Positions 56,494 through 64,000 of a stretch of DNA of 64,000 nt are shown here, piece by piece. The notes under the pieces were generated by a model, which had not been told where the DNA came from, searched no databases, and was given only the letters and a program-made list of their open reading frames with translations. This DNA comes from Bacteroidota bacterium (GTDB taxonomy: Bacteria > Bacteroidota > Bacteroidia > 2-12-FULL-35-15), in assembly GCA_016707685.1 (NCBI GenBank), contig JADJHE010000004.1, positions 189,352-253,351 of the forward strand, given 5' to 3'. Numbering within the stretch: the stretch's first letter is position 1; each line of letters starts with the position of its first letter. Both the position numbers and the translations under genes were made by a program.

Positions 56494-57060
56494 TTATTTA
56501 TTGTTGAAATTTGTCATCGTTAATTGTAAACCTATTGTAGCAAAACCTTTAATCATATCCGTTGCTACTTTAATGCGTTCTTCTAATTTTTGTTCTTCTT
56601 CATTCGACCATTTTCCAAGTACATAATCCACTTGTTTCCCTTTATTAAATTCGCTTCCAACGCCAAAACGCAAACGCGCATACTCCACCGAATTTAATGT
56701 TTCCTGAATGTTTTTCAAGCCATTGTGCCCACCATCACTGCCTTTACCTTTCATCCGTAATGTGCCAAAAGGTAGCGCTATATCGTCTGTAATTATCAAT
56801 AAATTTTCTTTCGAAATTTTATGTGCTTGCATCCAATAATTTACTGCTTTCCCACTCAAATTCATATACGTGGTTGGCTTGATAAGTACCAGCGTTCTCC
56901 CTTTGAATCGCAGTTCAGCAACAGCAGCCAAACGGTCAGAAGAAAATTTCAAGTCATTCTCTTTTGCCAAAGCATCAAGCACTTTAAATCCAATGTTGTG
57001 ACGAGTATTTTCATACTCCTCACCAATGTTTCCCAAACCAGCAATTAAATATTTACTCAT
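56494..57060 (-). CDS. pth: Peptidyl-tRNA hydrolase
   Basis: A 188-residue enzyme that frees tRNA from peptidyl-tRNA. Seen: YLIAGLGNIGEEYENTRHNI (catalytic His after the Asn), LIKPTTYMNLSGKAVNYWM, ITDDIALPFGTLRMKGKGSD and GGHNGLKNIQ. All active-site residues (Asn, His, Asp, Asn) are present. Length and start are standard. It follows rplY on the same strand, a frequent pairing in bacteria, though a strong terminator lies between the two here. Confidence 0.97.
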   Translation of the reverse strand: MSKYLIAGLGNIGEEYENTRHNIGFKVLDALAKENDLKFSSDRLAAVAELRFKGRTLVLIKPTTYMNLSGKAVNYWMQAHKISKENLLIITDDIALPFGTLRMKGKGSDGGHNGLKNIQETLNSVEYARLRFGVGSEFNKGKQVDYVLGKWSNEEEQKLEERIKVATDMIKGFATIGLQLTMTNFNNK

Positions 57061-57080
57061 GGTTTATAACAAAAATAAAA

Positions 57081-57112
57081 AAAGTTGATAGAAGGAATGT
57101 TCTATCAACTTT
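57081..57112 (-). terminator. Terminator after rplY
   Basis: A perfect 13-bp stem AAAGTTGATAGAA/TTCTATCAACTTT with loop GGAATG; the minus strand runs on into TTTTTTTATTTTTG. Confidence 0.9.
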
Positions 57113-57133
57113 AATTTATGGTTACTAAATTTA

Positions 57134-57740
57134 TTATTTTTTAGCAGGAGCACCTTTTAGCACCTGTTGCAGCAGCAGCAGTTGCTTCAGCAGCAGCAGC
57201 ACGAGTTGTTTGAACTCCTACTACAGTAATGTTTGCAGCGTTTAACATTGTTAAACCATCAAGTTTGATGTCAGCAACACGAACACCTTGACCAATTTCT
57301 AAAGAATCGATAGCAAGATCAATAGTATCAGGCATTTTTTCTACTAAACCTCTAACTTTTAATGTTTTTAGTTTTTTAACTAATTTACCACCTGCTCTAA
57401 CTCCTGGAGATGTTCCAGTTGTTTTTACAGGAATATTCATTGTTACTGGTTTACCAGCAGTAATTTCTAAAAAATCAACATGTAACAAGCTATCATTCAC
57501 TTTGTGAAATTGAGCTTCTTGCATAATTGCATTGAATTTTTTACCAGCAACGTCAATCTCCACTGTATGAACATGTGGTGTATAGATTAAGTCCTTAAAA
57601 TCTGCTGCTAATACAGCAAAATGAACTTGTTCTTTACCACCGTAAAGTACACATGGAACTTGCTTTGCATTTCTCAATGCTGTTGCATCTTTCTTCCCTA
57701 CGTTCGCACGTGGCGAACCGCTAATAGATACTGATTTCAT
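57134..57740 (-). CDS. rplY: 50S ribosomal protein L25 (Ctc family), 3' frameshift
   Basis: The protein binds 5S rRNA. The N-terminal L25 domain (about 1-95) has SISGSPRANVGKKDATALR, VPCVLYGGKEQVHFAV and LLHVDFLEI; the C-terminal TL5/CTC domain follows (VTMNIPVKTTGTSPGVRAGG through LTMLNAANITVVGVQ). As written the frame ends KRCSC at 57141, which is atypical. One extra A in AAAA at about 57152 causes this. With AAA the end reads KGAPAKK and the stop falls at 57134, the usual Lys-rich Bacteroidota tail. I give the corrected end. Confidence 0.93.
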
Positions 57741-57816
57741 TTTTATTTTGTTTTATTTGTTTTTTGACTGCTGCGCTATCAGCCAAGTTTATAATTAATT
57801 TTTGCGCAATATTTTT

Positions 57817-58752
57817 TTACGAAACAATAAAGTTTGAACTAATCGACTCGTAATTATGTACACTGTGTAATACTTTAGCAAATAAGTCGGCAACAGACAA
57901 TACTTTAATTTTGCTTGATTCCTGCTTTAAAGGAATTGTATCTGTTACTACTAATTCAGTAATTTTTGACTTTTCAATGTTCTCGTATGCTTTTCCTGAA
58001 AGTACAGCATGTGAACAAAATGCACGAACACTTTTTGCGCCTTTATCCATCATCATATCAGCCGCTTTTGTAAGCGTACCGCCTGTATCAATTAAATCAT
58101 CAACGATAACAATATCACGACCTTCAACATCACCAATAACGGTCATACTCTCAATCACATTTGCCTTTGCGCGTTGTTTGTAGCAAATAACCACATCCGA
58201 TTTTAAGTATTTAGCATAAGCATTTGCTCGCTTAGCACCACCCATATCAGGAGCAGCCATTGTTAAATTAGGCAAGTTCAGATTTTGGATATATGGTAAA
58301 AAGATAGAAGAAGCATATAAATGATCAACAGGAAAATCGAAGAATCCTTGAATTTGATCAGCGTGTAAATCCATTGTAATGATGCGGGTTGCACCAGCAG
58401 CAGAAAGTAAATTTGCCACCATTTTAGCACCAATTGCTACACGCGGTTGGTCTTTTCTGTCCTGACGAGCAAAACCGAAATACGGCATAACAGCAATAAT
58501 CCTGTTAGCAGATGCACGTTTTGCAGCATCAATCATCATTAAAAGTTCAAATAAATTATCCGTAGGTGGAAAAGTAGATTGCATGATAAACACATCCGTA
58601 CCACGAACGGTTTCTTCAAAAGAAGTTTGAAACTCCCCATCGCTAAAGCGAAGCAAGGATACTTTACCTAACTCTTGCCCATATTTTTGAGCAATGTTTT
58701 CAGCTAAATAGGATGAAGCTGAACCTGAAAATATTTTTACTTTATGATGCAT
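57817..58752 (-). CDS. prs: Ribose-phosphate pyrophosphokinase
   Basis: A 311-residue class I PRPP synthase making PRPP from ribose-5-phosphate and ATP. Seen: VKIFSGSASSYLAENIA, RFSDGEFQTSFEETVRGTDV, MPYFGFARQDRKDQPRVAIG, MDLHADQIQGFFDFPVDHLY and the PRPP loop IVIVDDLIDTGGTLTKAA. Intact and full length. Its own promoter lies upstream; rplY follows 76 bases downstream on the same strand. Confidence 0.97.
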   Translation of the reverse strand: MHHKVKIFSGSASSYLAENIAQKYGQELGKVSLLRFSDGEFQTSFEETVRGTDVFIMQSTFPPTDNLFELLMMIDAAKRASANRIIAVMPYFGFARQDRKDQPRVAIGAKMVANLLSAAGATRIITMDLHADQIQGFFDFPVDHLYASSIFLPYIQNLNLPNLTMAAPDMGGAKRANAYAKYLKSDVVICYKQRAKANVIESMTVIGDVEGRDIVIVDDLIDTGGTLTKAADMMMDKGAKSVRAFCSHAVLSGKAYENIEKSKITELVVTDTIPLKQESSKIKVLSVADLFAKVLHSVHNYESISSNFIVS

Positions 58753-58771
58753 GGCCTTTTTATAAGGGAGG

Positions 58772-58779
58772 CAAATGTA
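58772..58779 (-). promoter_or_regulatory. Promoter -7 box of prs
   Basis: On the minus strand TACATTTG fits TAnnTTTG, 20 bases before the prs start. Confidence 0.6.
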
Positions 58780-58829
58780 CTAAAAAATGTAGTTTTTGGC
58801 AAAAAAATGCTGCTTTTTAAACAATATTT

Positions 58830-58860
58830 TTTGCTAATCAAAAACATTTAGGTAGTTTTG
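58830..58860 (+). promoter_or_regulatory. Promoter of tRNA-Leu with full -33/-7 consensus
   Basis: TTTG (58830-58833), a 19-base spacer and TAGTTTTG (58853-58860) match the Bacteroidota consensus TTTG-N19-TAnnTTTG exactly. The tRNA starts 25 bases downstream. Confidence 0.75.
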
Positions 58861-58885
58861 CGTCCCGCTTTCCCAAATAACAAAT

Positions 58886-58965
58886 GCCCGGGTGGCGGAA
58901 TTGGTAGACGCGCTGGTCTCAAACACCTGTGGGAAACCGTACCGGTTCGACTCCGGTCCCGGGTA
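58886..58965 (+). tRNA. tRNA-Leu (anticodon CAA)
   Basis: An 80-base cloverleaf. The acceptor stem GCCCGGG pairs with CCCGGGT (G1-U72 wobble). The D arm is GCG...CGC, the anticodon loop CTCAAAC (anticodon CAA, reads UUG), a class II variable arm TGGGAAACCGT follows, and the T arm is ACCGG TTCGACT CCGGT; discriminator A. CCA is not encoded. The anticodon stem CTGGT/ACCTG has one T-T mismatch where ACCAG would pair fully. A terminator follows. Confidence 0.93.
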
Positions 58966-58968
58966 CAG

Positions 58969-59000
58969 AAGCAGACTATTTTTTAATAGTCTGCTTTTTT
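58969..59000 (+). terminator. Terminator of tRNA-Leu
   Basis: A perfect 12-bp stem AAGCAGACTATT/AATAGTCTGCTT with loop TTTT and a trailing T-run. Confidence 0.93.
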
Positions 59001-59146
59001 GTTTCTAAACCCAAGTAGAATCAAGCAATTTCAAATAAAAAATCATTTCGATATTTTAGTGGTTAAATAATCCGAATTTCTAGTTGCATTGATAATGAAG
59101 CAATTGCGAGTTAGAGTCCGGTTCACCCAAACCAAACTAAAAAAGC

Positions 59147-59347
59147 ATGAACTCAAAACCTAAAAAACGATTAAGTATTGATGAATTAAAATCATATCCC
59201 GGATTTGAAAATTTTACAGATGAAATGGCTGAAGAAACAATAGCGAGTCTTGAAGCATTATCGATTTTGTTTTATGAGCACTATCAAAAATCAATTCAGC
59301 AAAAGGAAAGATTAGAATTAGTTAGATCAAAAAATGCTAAAGAATGA
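59147..59347 (+). CDS. Small hypothetical protein
   Basis: A 66-residue, charged, helical protein (SIDELKSYPGFENFTDEMAE, then ETIASLEALSILFYEHYQ and a basic tail KERLELVRSKNAKE). No signal peptide or membrane helix. The amphipathic pattern suggests a small regulator or antitoxin-like protein, but I recognise no family. It lies in an otherwise gene-poor stretch after tRNA-Leu, a common integration position, so it may be a remnant of an integrated element. No integrase or toxin gene is next to it. Confidence 0.55.
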   Translation: MNSKPKKRLSIDELKSYPGFENFTDEMAEETIASLEALSILFYEHYQKSIQQKERLELVRSKNAKE

Positions 59348-59406
59348 AGGTTATTTATTCTGGATACAGCAATCATAGATTTAGTTATTCCAACCCGGTG
59401 CCTATC

Positions 59407-59773
59407 TTATTTTTTATTTTCACTATAGACAGATTTTCTATAAGCCGTTCCCCATTTTGCCAATTCATCTATAAGGGAAGAAAGCGTTTTGCCATATTCT
59501 GTTATAGAATACTCAACGGTTATTGGCTTTGTGTTCATTACTGTTCGACTAACCAAATTATTCATTTCCAAATCTTGAAGTTCCTTTGAAAGCATTTTAG
59601 TTCCAATTCCATCTATTTCCCTTAATAAATCCATAAACCCCAATGTATTGCCTTCAATGAGTGTTCCCAAGATGTGAAACTTCCATTTTCCAGACAACAA
59701 ACTCATTGCATCATTAATTGCTTGCATTCTTACTTTACAGACTAATGTAGAGTTTATTTTAGCGCTTTTTCAT
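59407..59773 (-). CDS. HxlR-family transcriptional regulator (one frameshift)
   Basis: The main frame (59727-59407) holds the HxlR winged helix: AINDAMSLLSGKWKFHILGT, FMDLLREIDGIGTKMLSKEL, LVSRTVMNTKPITVEYSITE and LSSLIDELAKWG. The family's conserved Cys lies just before (STLVCKVRMQAIND) and is encoded in frame only up to about 59765; the ATG at 59773 is out of frame by one base at an A5 run. The corrected protein of about 122 residues fits the family. A palindromic operator lies upstream, between it and the divergent SnoaL-like gene, so it probably controls both. The Cys suggests redox or electrophile sensing. Confidence 0.86.
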
Positions 59774-59818
59774 CGACCTCAATTAATTTGTTTGAATTAC
59801 AAAATTACAAATCTCTTT

Positions 59819-59842
59819 AGTAGTTTCCTATAGGAAACTACT
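59819..59842. promoter_or_regulatory. Perfect 24-bp palindrome, probable HxlR operator
   Basis: Arms AGTAGTTTCC and GGAAACTACT flank a TATA centre. A degenerate second site with TTTC...GGAAA follows at 59843-59856. It lies upstream of both hxlR (minus -7 box at 59807-59800, TAATTTTG) and the SnoaL-like gene (plus -7 box TACATTTG at 59869-59876). Confidence 0.75.
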
Positions 59843-59922
59843 TTCTAAAAGGAAACCCATAGTGATTATACATTTGATGTGTTATAATTTTGTGACAACA
59901 ATAACAATTAAAATTTTTAAAA

Positions 59923-60329
59923 ATGATACAAGAAACAACAAAAGCACTCAATGTAGTGCAAGAAATGTTAACCGCATTTGGCAAAGGTGATATGGAAGCC
60001 TTAAAAAGAACTTTATCTGATGATACAATATGGGTTTACCACGGAACAGAGGGCATTCCTTATAATGGAACATATCGAGGTAAAGAAGGAGCAGTAAAAT
60101 TCATTATGAATATTATGACTAATGTAGATGTTTTAGATTTTCAAGTAACTAAAATTCTAGCTGACCAAAACACAGTTATTGTTTTAGGTAGCGAAAAACA
60201 AAAATAAAAAGTAATGGCGAGGTGCTAGAACAAAAATGGGTGCAAATCTATACCTTAGAAAACGATTTGATTACCCGATTAGATGAGTTTGCCAATACTG
60301 CATTTTCACCACAACTATTTAAAAAATGA
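59923..60329 (+). CDS. SnoaL-like / nuclear transport factor 2-fold protein (one frameshift)
   Basis: The first frame gives 94 residues of an NTF2/SnoaL-like fold: LNVVQEMLTAFGKGDMEALK, LSDDTIWVYHGTEGIPYNGT, YRGKEGAVKFI and VIVLGSEK. It breaks in an A-run at about 60200. The +2 frame continues NGEVLEQKWVQIYTLENDLI and TRLDEFANTAFSPQLFKK to a stop at 60329, the expected C-terminal strands. The corrected length of about 135 residues is normal. Such proteins are often small isomerases or of unknown role. It is divergent from hxlR and probably under its control. Confidence 0.83.
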
Positions 60330-60363
60330 AATTAACTCAAAAAATATTAATAGTATAATAATG

Positions 60364-60385
60364 CTCGGCAACTTAGGTTGCCGAG
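60364..60385. other. Perfect GC-rich hairpin between SnoaL-like and DsbA-like genes
   Basis: CTCGGCAAC TTAG GTTGCCGAG: a 9-bp perfect stem with a tetraloop, stable for this AT-rich genome. No T-run follows. It lies 16 bases before the DsbA-like start and may be a processing signal or a weak terminator. Confidence 0.6.
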
Positions 60386-60401
60386 CTCAAACAAAAATAA
60401 A

Positions 60402-61312
60402 ATGGAAGAAAATAATAATCCGCTGATGTGGGACCCTGTAGAAGGAATTTGTGGAATACCTGACAGTACAACAAATACAAAATTACTATTACAGTATAGA
60501 AAACCTGTCAAAGTCATTTATTTTACTGACCCGATTTGTTCTTCTTGTTGGGGCATTGAGCCTCAACTGCGAAAACTGAAATTGGAGTATGGTAACAATA
60601 TGGAAATTGAATACCGCATGGGAGGTTTGTTGCCTGATTGGAATTACAACAGCGGTGGCATAAACAAGCCATCTGATGTAGCACAGCATTGGGACGAAGT
60701 AAGTGGATATTACGATATGCCTATTGACGGAGATGTATGGCTGGAAGATCCTTTACATTCTTCTTATCCTCCTTCAATCGCTTTTAAAGCTGCACAAATG
60801 CAGGACAACAAAAAGGCTGTTTTATTTTTAAGAGAAATCCGAGAAATGGTTTTTCTGCAAAAGAAAAATATTGCAAAATGGGAACATCTAGAGGTTGCTG
60901 CTAAGAAAGTTGGATTAGATGCTGTGCAATTGAAAAAGGATTACGAAGGCAAAGCAAAAACCTTTTGAAGAAGATTTGAAATTAGCAAGAGAATATGGTG
61001 TAAGAGGATTTCCAACGATTTTCTTTTAGACAACCAGGCAATAAGGAAATTGTGTATGGTTCAAAACCGTATGCTTTTATGAAACGTCAGTTTTAAAACT
61101 TCACCCAAAAGCAATCAAAAATGAATACAGTAAAATTGGGAAACACTTTTTGCAAAGTACAATTCTTTGACAGCTAAAGAATTTTCGAACTTTCAGGAAC
61201 ACCAAGAGCAGAAAGCGAAAAACAATTAAATGAGTTAGCAACAAAAGGGAATCTTGATAAATTTACTACTAAGAATGGTTCAATTTGGATAAGAAAGAAT
61301 ACCCGCCAGTAA
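60402..61312 (+). CDS. DsbA-family thioredoxin-like protein (SpxH/YjbH-like), several frameshifts
   Basis: The first frame (60402-60968) begins MEENNNPLMWDP and holds the thioredoxin-like active site YFTDPICSSCWGIEP (CxxC), RMGGLLPDWNYN, and YPPSIAFKAAQMQDNKKAVL. Further frames continue the family sequence: FEEDLKLAREYGVRGFPTIF, GNKEIVYGSKPYAF, SLTAKEFSELSGTPRA and NELATKGNLDKFTTKNGSIW. At least four frame changes are needed, so it is either a decayed gene or, more likely given the region, poorly resolved sequence. The CSSC site suggests thiol chemistry, or a SpxH-like adaptor role. Probably in the HxlR regulon. Confidence 0.78.
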
Positions 61313-61458
61313 TCGTTGTTTGTTTAATAGAGTAATCCAAAGAAAAATATTGGCAATTCTTAAATTAAAGGAGCGATTTCCAACTACGGGAATTCATCAG
61401 AATCCTAATTCGTTGAAATCATCAATAAAGTTCGATAAATCCAACCCGTAGGGATATG
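61313..61458. other. Gene-poor stretch between the DsbA-like gene and a terminator
   Basis: I see no coding frame, RNA or repeat here. It may be the untranslated 3' end of the preceding gene. Confidence 0.5.
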
Positions 61459-61498
61459 AAAAGGGCGCTCAATTCATTTCATGAATTGAGCCTTTTTA
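61459..61498 (+). terminator. Terminator before the patatin gene
   Basis: An 11-bp stem GCTCAATTCAT/ATGAATTGAGC with loop TTC, flanked by AAAAGG and CCTTTTT. Confidence 0.85.
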
Positions 61499-61542
61499 TT
61501 GACCTTTGGTTATAAAAGGAACTGTTTTACATTGTTTACAAA

Positions 61543-62375
61543 ATGAAAAAAGCATTAATCGTTCAAGGAGGAGGATTTCGTACCGGATTTAGTTCTGGTG
61601 TACTAGATGCATTCATGGAAAATAATTACAATCCATTTGACTTGTACATAGCTGTTTCGGGTGGAGCGATTGCTACATCGTATTACATCGCCCATCAACC
61701 CAAACATTGTTTTAATGCAATTTGTTTCTTATCTGAAAAAAATAGATTTGTAAACTTTTCGAACATGCTACGTTGGCAGCCCATAATGGATGTTGACGTG
61801 TTTTACGATATTTCAAAAAAACACTATCCATTCAATCGTGAACATGCCGAACAAAATATAGCAGGGAAGCAATTTGCAATAGTAATGACTGATAAAACCA
61901 ATGGGCTTCCATTTTATGGCAATCCAGTTGAAAGTGGATGGGAAGAAACAGTGATCGCATCCTGCTCATTACCTTTTATTACAAAAGGAAAACATACCAT
62001 AAAGGGAATTGATTACATGGATGGCGCCTGGGGAGACCCACTACCAGTTGAATGGGCTGTAAAAAATGGAGCAACCGAAATTACAATTATTCGTACTGCA
62101 CCAGCAAATCAAAAGATGAAAAATCTTGGATTGATTATATTGGTGAAACGTATTATAGAAAAAATGAGCCAATTAGAAAAACATTTACGGAGAATCATGT
62201 TATCTACAATAGAAGTATTGATTTTATAAACAATCCTCCAAAAGGAATTCTAATAAAACAAATAGCTCCCACAGAAGAATTAAAAGCCGGTTCTTATACC
62301 AACTCATTAGAACTACTCGAAGAAGATTATTGGAATGGATTTAACAGTGCCAATGAATACCTATCGACATTATAG
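61543..62375 (+). CDS. Patatin-like phospholipase (one frameshift)
   Basis: A serine lipid acyl hydrolase of the patatin family, YjjU-like. Seen: the oxyanion loop QGGGFRTGFSSGVLDAF, the nucleophile in YIAVSGGAIA (Ser in VSGG, with Ala in the first Gly position of GxSxG) and the Asp of YMDGAWGDPLPVEWAV. The frame breaks near 62125. The other frame continues SWIDYIGETYYRKNEPIRKT, ILIKQIAPTEELKAGSYTNS and EEDYWNGFNSANEYL, the normal C-terminus. Corrected length is about 277 residues. A single missing base explains the break. Confidence 0.88.
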
Positions 62376-62382
62376 CTTACTA

Positions 62383-62930
62383 TTAATTTTGTAACTCTAT
62401 CTGCCTACGAACCTTATAAGCACTCGTTGTTTTACCTTCCACTGTTCGTTCTAAAACAGTAATATTGGTACACTTAAATTTTCCTTTAAACCCCTCCTCC
62501 CCAATAAAGCTATTGATAATAGGCAATGACTCACGAGGTAATACTCTAGCAACTGTTAATTGAGGCAGATAGTTTCGTTCATTGATTTTGAAAAATTGAG
62601 TGCTAATTTTATGCAACATCACAAATGGTTTTGCATCTTCTATTTTAATGAAAAGCGTGTTGGAAATTTGACCATGCAAAAAATTCTCAAAACCATTCAA
62701 ACTCACCACAAAACGAGGCACTTTAGAAAAATGCAATTGAAATTTATTCCAAAAGTCATCTTTTAGTTGTTCCTTCATCGAAAACCAATTATAGAGATGT
62801 GTGGTGTTGAACGCAAATTAAAATTACTAATTGGCACAAAAGCACATTCAGCTTCTTTTTAGCTCCAACACCTTTTCTTTATTTCATCGGATGGAGAAAC
62901 AACAATCAAATATTGATACTTATTGTCTTG
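62383..62930 (-). CDS. 2'-5' RNA ligase-like (2H phosphoesterase) protein, frameshifted
   Basis: The intact frame (62778-62383) shows FVVSLNGFENFLHGQISNTL, PFVMLHKISTQFF and YLPQLTVARVL, the C-terminal half of the 2H family. The second HxT motif reads QLT, so its His is replaced by Gln. The N-terminal half lies upstream in other frames: YLIVVSPSDEIK and a possible first motif PHIS. At least two frame changes are needed; the start (near 62930) is uncertain. With one His missing, phosphoesterase activity is doubtful unless the Gln is a base error. Confidence 0.65.
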
Positions 62931-63010
62931 CCTTTTTCAAGATCAGGTTCAATAGAAAAAGTGATAATTGTGCTGTATCCTTACTTCTTTCATTCATCGA
63001 AAATACACAA

Positions 63011-64000
63011 TTAAATAGCACAGATAAATAACTTATTGTCTCGCTTATTGTGGATAAAACAAAAGAATTGAAATTCACGTTTGCAATAATATAATTCGTT
63101 GTAGCCGATTGTATTCTTCTTCAAATTTAAAATTTCTAAATCATTCAATTGGGCTTTATCTTGAAAACGATGTACAATTTTACTAGGAAAATCGAATTCC
63201 ACCTGTTTAATTCCATCCTCAATTTTAACATTATTGTTTAGCGCCTTTTCAATTTTTTATAACCATACTTATAATCATGGGTAAGTGCGAAAATATCTGG
63301 AAGTACAGCCACTTCCTGTAGGGTGGCTCCTGCACCTTTTCCTACAAATGTTTGTTCACATGAAAAAAAGCACCTTCCACTTCTACTGCATTGTATTCAT
63401 ACAAGACATTGCACAATTCACTCTCTTTACTTACAAATGGGGATAGCATAAACTCTGAATTTATCCCCTACCTTTGTGAAACTCCCAACATCTTAACTCT
63501 TAAGCCTCTTTGTTAGCATACAAAATATCGTCATATCTTATGTTCTGAATGCCGGTATTAAAAATATCATCGGGATTCAAAAACAATTCACAAAGGCATG
63601 AATGTAAGCCAAAAGAAGTTTTAAACTTTTGTATCAAAACCAGCATCATCCAACCAAGGGTCGCTTTCTGAAAACCCATTCAATTGCGCATCTTTAATAC
63701 CTCCGTATAATCTTTGTTTTCTAACTCCATGCGGGTAAGAACTTAATTACACGTACCATTTGTTCTTTCACTACTCAACAACTCGTTATCATAATACTCT
63801 TCTAAATTTCGGATAATAGGAATACTTCCACCTGCGGAACCTTCATATAGTAATGCAACATTGTTTTTTATTTGCAAATTGTATAACTCTGTAAAATTCT
63901 CCGCCAGCATTTTTTTGTTTGCGGTAACCACATTCACACCATTCCTTAATGCTTCTTTAACAATTGCCGAATGCATCGTTTGCATTATCAATCAACTCAA
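63011..64000 (-). CDS. Homoserine dehydrogenase, partial at window edge, several frameshifts
   Basis: At the right edge the minus frame (63991-63743) reads HSAIVKEALRNGVNVVTANK, KMLAENFTELYNLQIKNNVA and YEGSAGGSIPIIRNL, the NAD-binding and catalytic region of homoserine dehydrogenase. Further frames give FVGKGAGATLQEVAVLPDIF and ALTHDYKYGYKK, then VEFDFPSKIVHRFQDKAQLN toward the 3' end at 63011. The N-terminus lies outside the window. It makes homoserine for Thr/Met, downstream of the separate aspartate kinase at 12.2 kb. Many frame changes in one gene suggest poor sequence here. Confidence 0.8.

Noticed and set aside
59100..59140. A second tRNA or tRNA fragment (GTCCGGTTCACCC looks like a T arm)
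   Set aside because: No acceptor, D or anticodon stems can be formed around it.
63743..63991. A separate small gene encoding an 82-residue protein
   Set aside because: It is a fragment of homoserine dehydrogenase; adjacent frames continue the same protein.

Overview
This window comes from an AT-rich chromosome of a Bacteroidota bacterium. Five things point there: several type IX secretion (T9SS) cargo proteins with type A or type B C-terminal sorting domains; a PorP/SprF-OmpA gene pair; a MurF-alanine racemase fusion; a DAHP synthase-chorismate mutase fusion; and many promoters with the Bacteroidota -7 box TAnnTTTG. I cannot name a genus. The genes are mostly core metabolism mixed with secreted or surface proteins. 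Methylmalonyl-CoA epimerase and a B12-type MerR regulator suggest that the cell uses adenosylcobalamin.

Layout. 0-5 kb: a MORN-repeat protein (cut by the window edge), corA, rsmI, a DUF559 nuclease inside a palindromic repeat array, and an M28 peptidase. 5-14 kb: tdk, murF-alr, a lipoprotein/outer-membrane pair, fbp, a GNAT enzyme, a GIY-YIG nuclease between inverted repeats, aspartate kinase, and a SerA-like dehydrogenase. 14-23 kb: an OmpA-PorP/SprF-PKD type B block on the minus strand, then an SBBP-repeat type A protein. 23-30 kb: DnaJ, an OppA-like lipoprotein, mce, DAHP synthase/chorismate mutase, a deoxyhypusine synthase homologue, and a degenerate receiver. 30-35 kb: a giant T9SS protein behind a tandem structured leader. 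35-38 kb: an ABC exporter with a LolA-like protein. 38-43 kb: a probable light-responsive regulon (photolyase, flavin reductase, SDR, folE, ECF sigma, CarH/LitR-like MerR). 43-59 kb: lipB, a sugar isomerase, lysS, membrane proteins, gpsA, uvrC, a T9SS protein, pth, rplY, prs and tRNA-Leu. 59-64 kb: an HxlR regulator with its operator, a SnoaL-like protein, a DsbA-like protein, a patatin, a 2H phosphoesterase and homoserine dehydrogenase.

Most interesting signals. (1) Two tandem copies of a strongly covarying RNA-like structure (29951-30082) lie between a promoter and the giant T9SS gene. I do not recognise this motif. (2) Two unrelated small nucleases (DUF559 and GIY-YIG) sit in the same arrangement: a single gene between inverted copies of its own repeat family, with its last codons and stop supplied by the repeat. 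This resembles REP/RAYT systems but with different enzymes. (3) The CarH-like cluster has recurring TGTTTAA half-sites upstream of merR, sigma and folE.

Sequence quality. About sixteen genes carry frameshifts, many at homopolymers, and the density rises after 43 kb and is worst after 60 kb. Housekeeping genes (uvrC, lipB, rplY, homoserine dehydrogenase) are among them, so I read most of these as sequencing or assembly errors and annotate the genes as single units.
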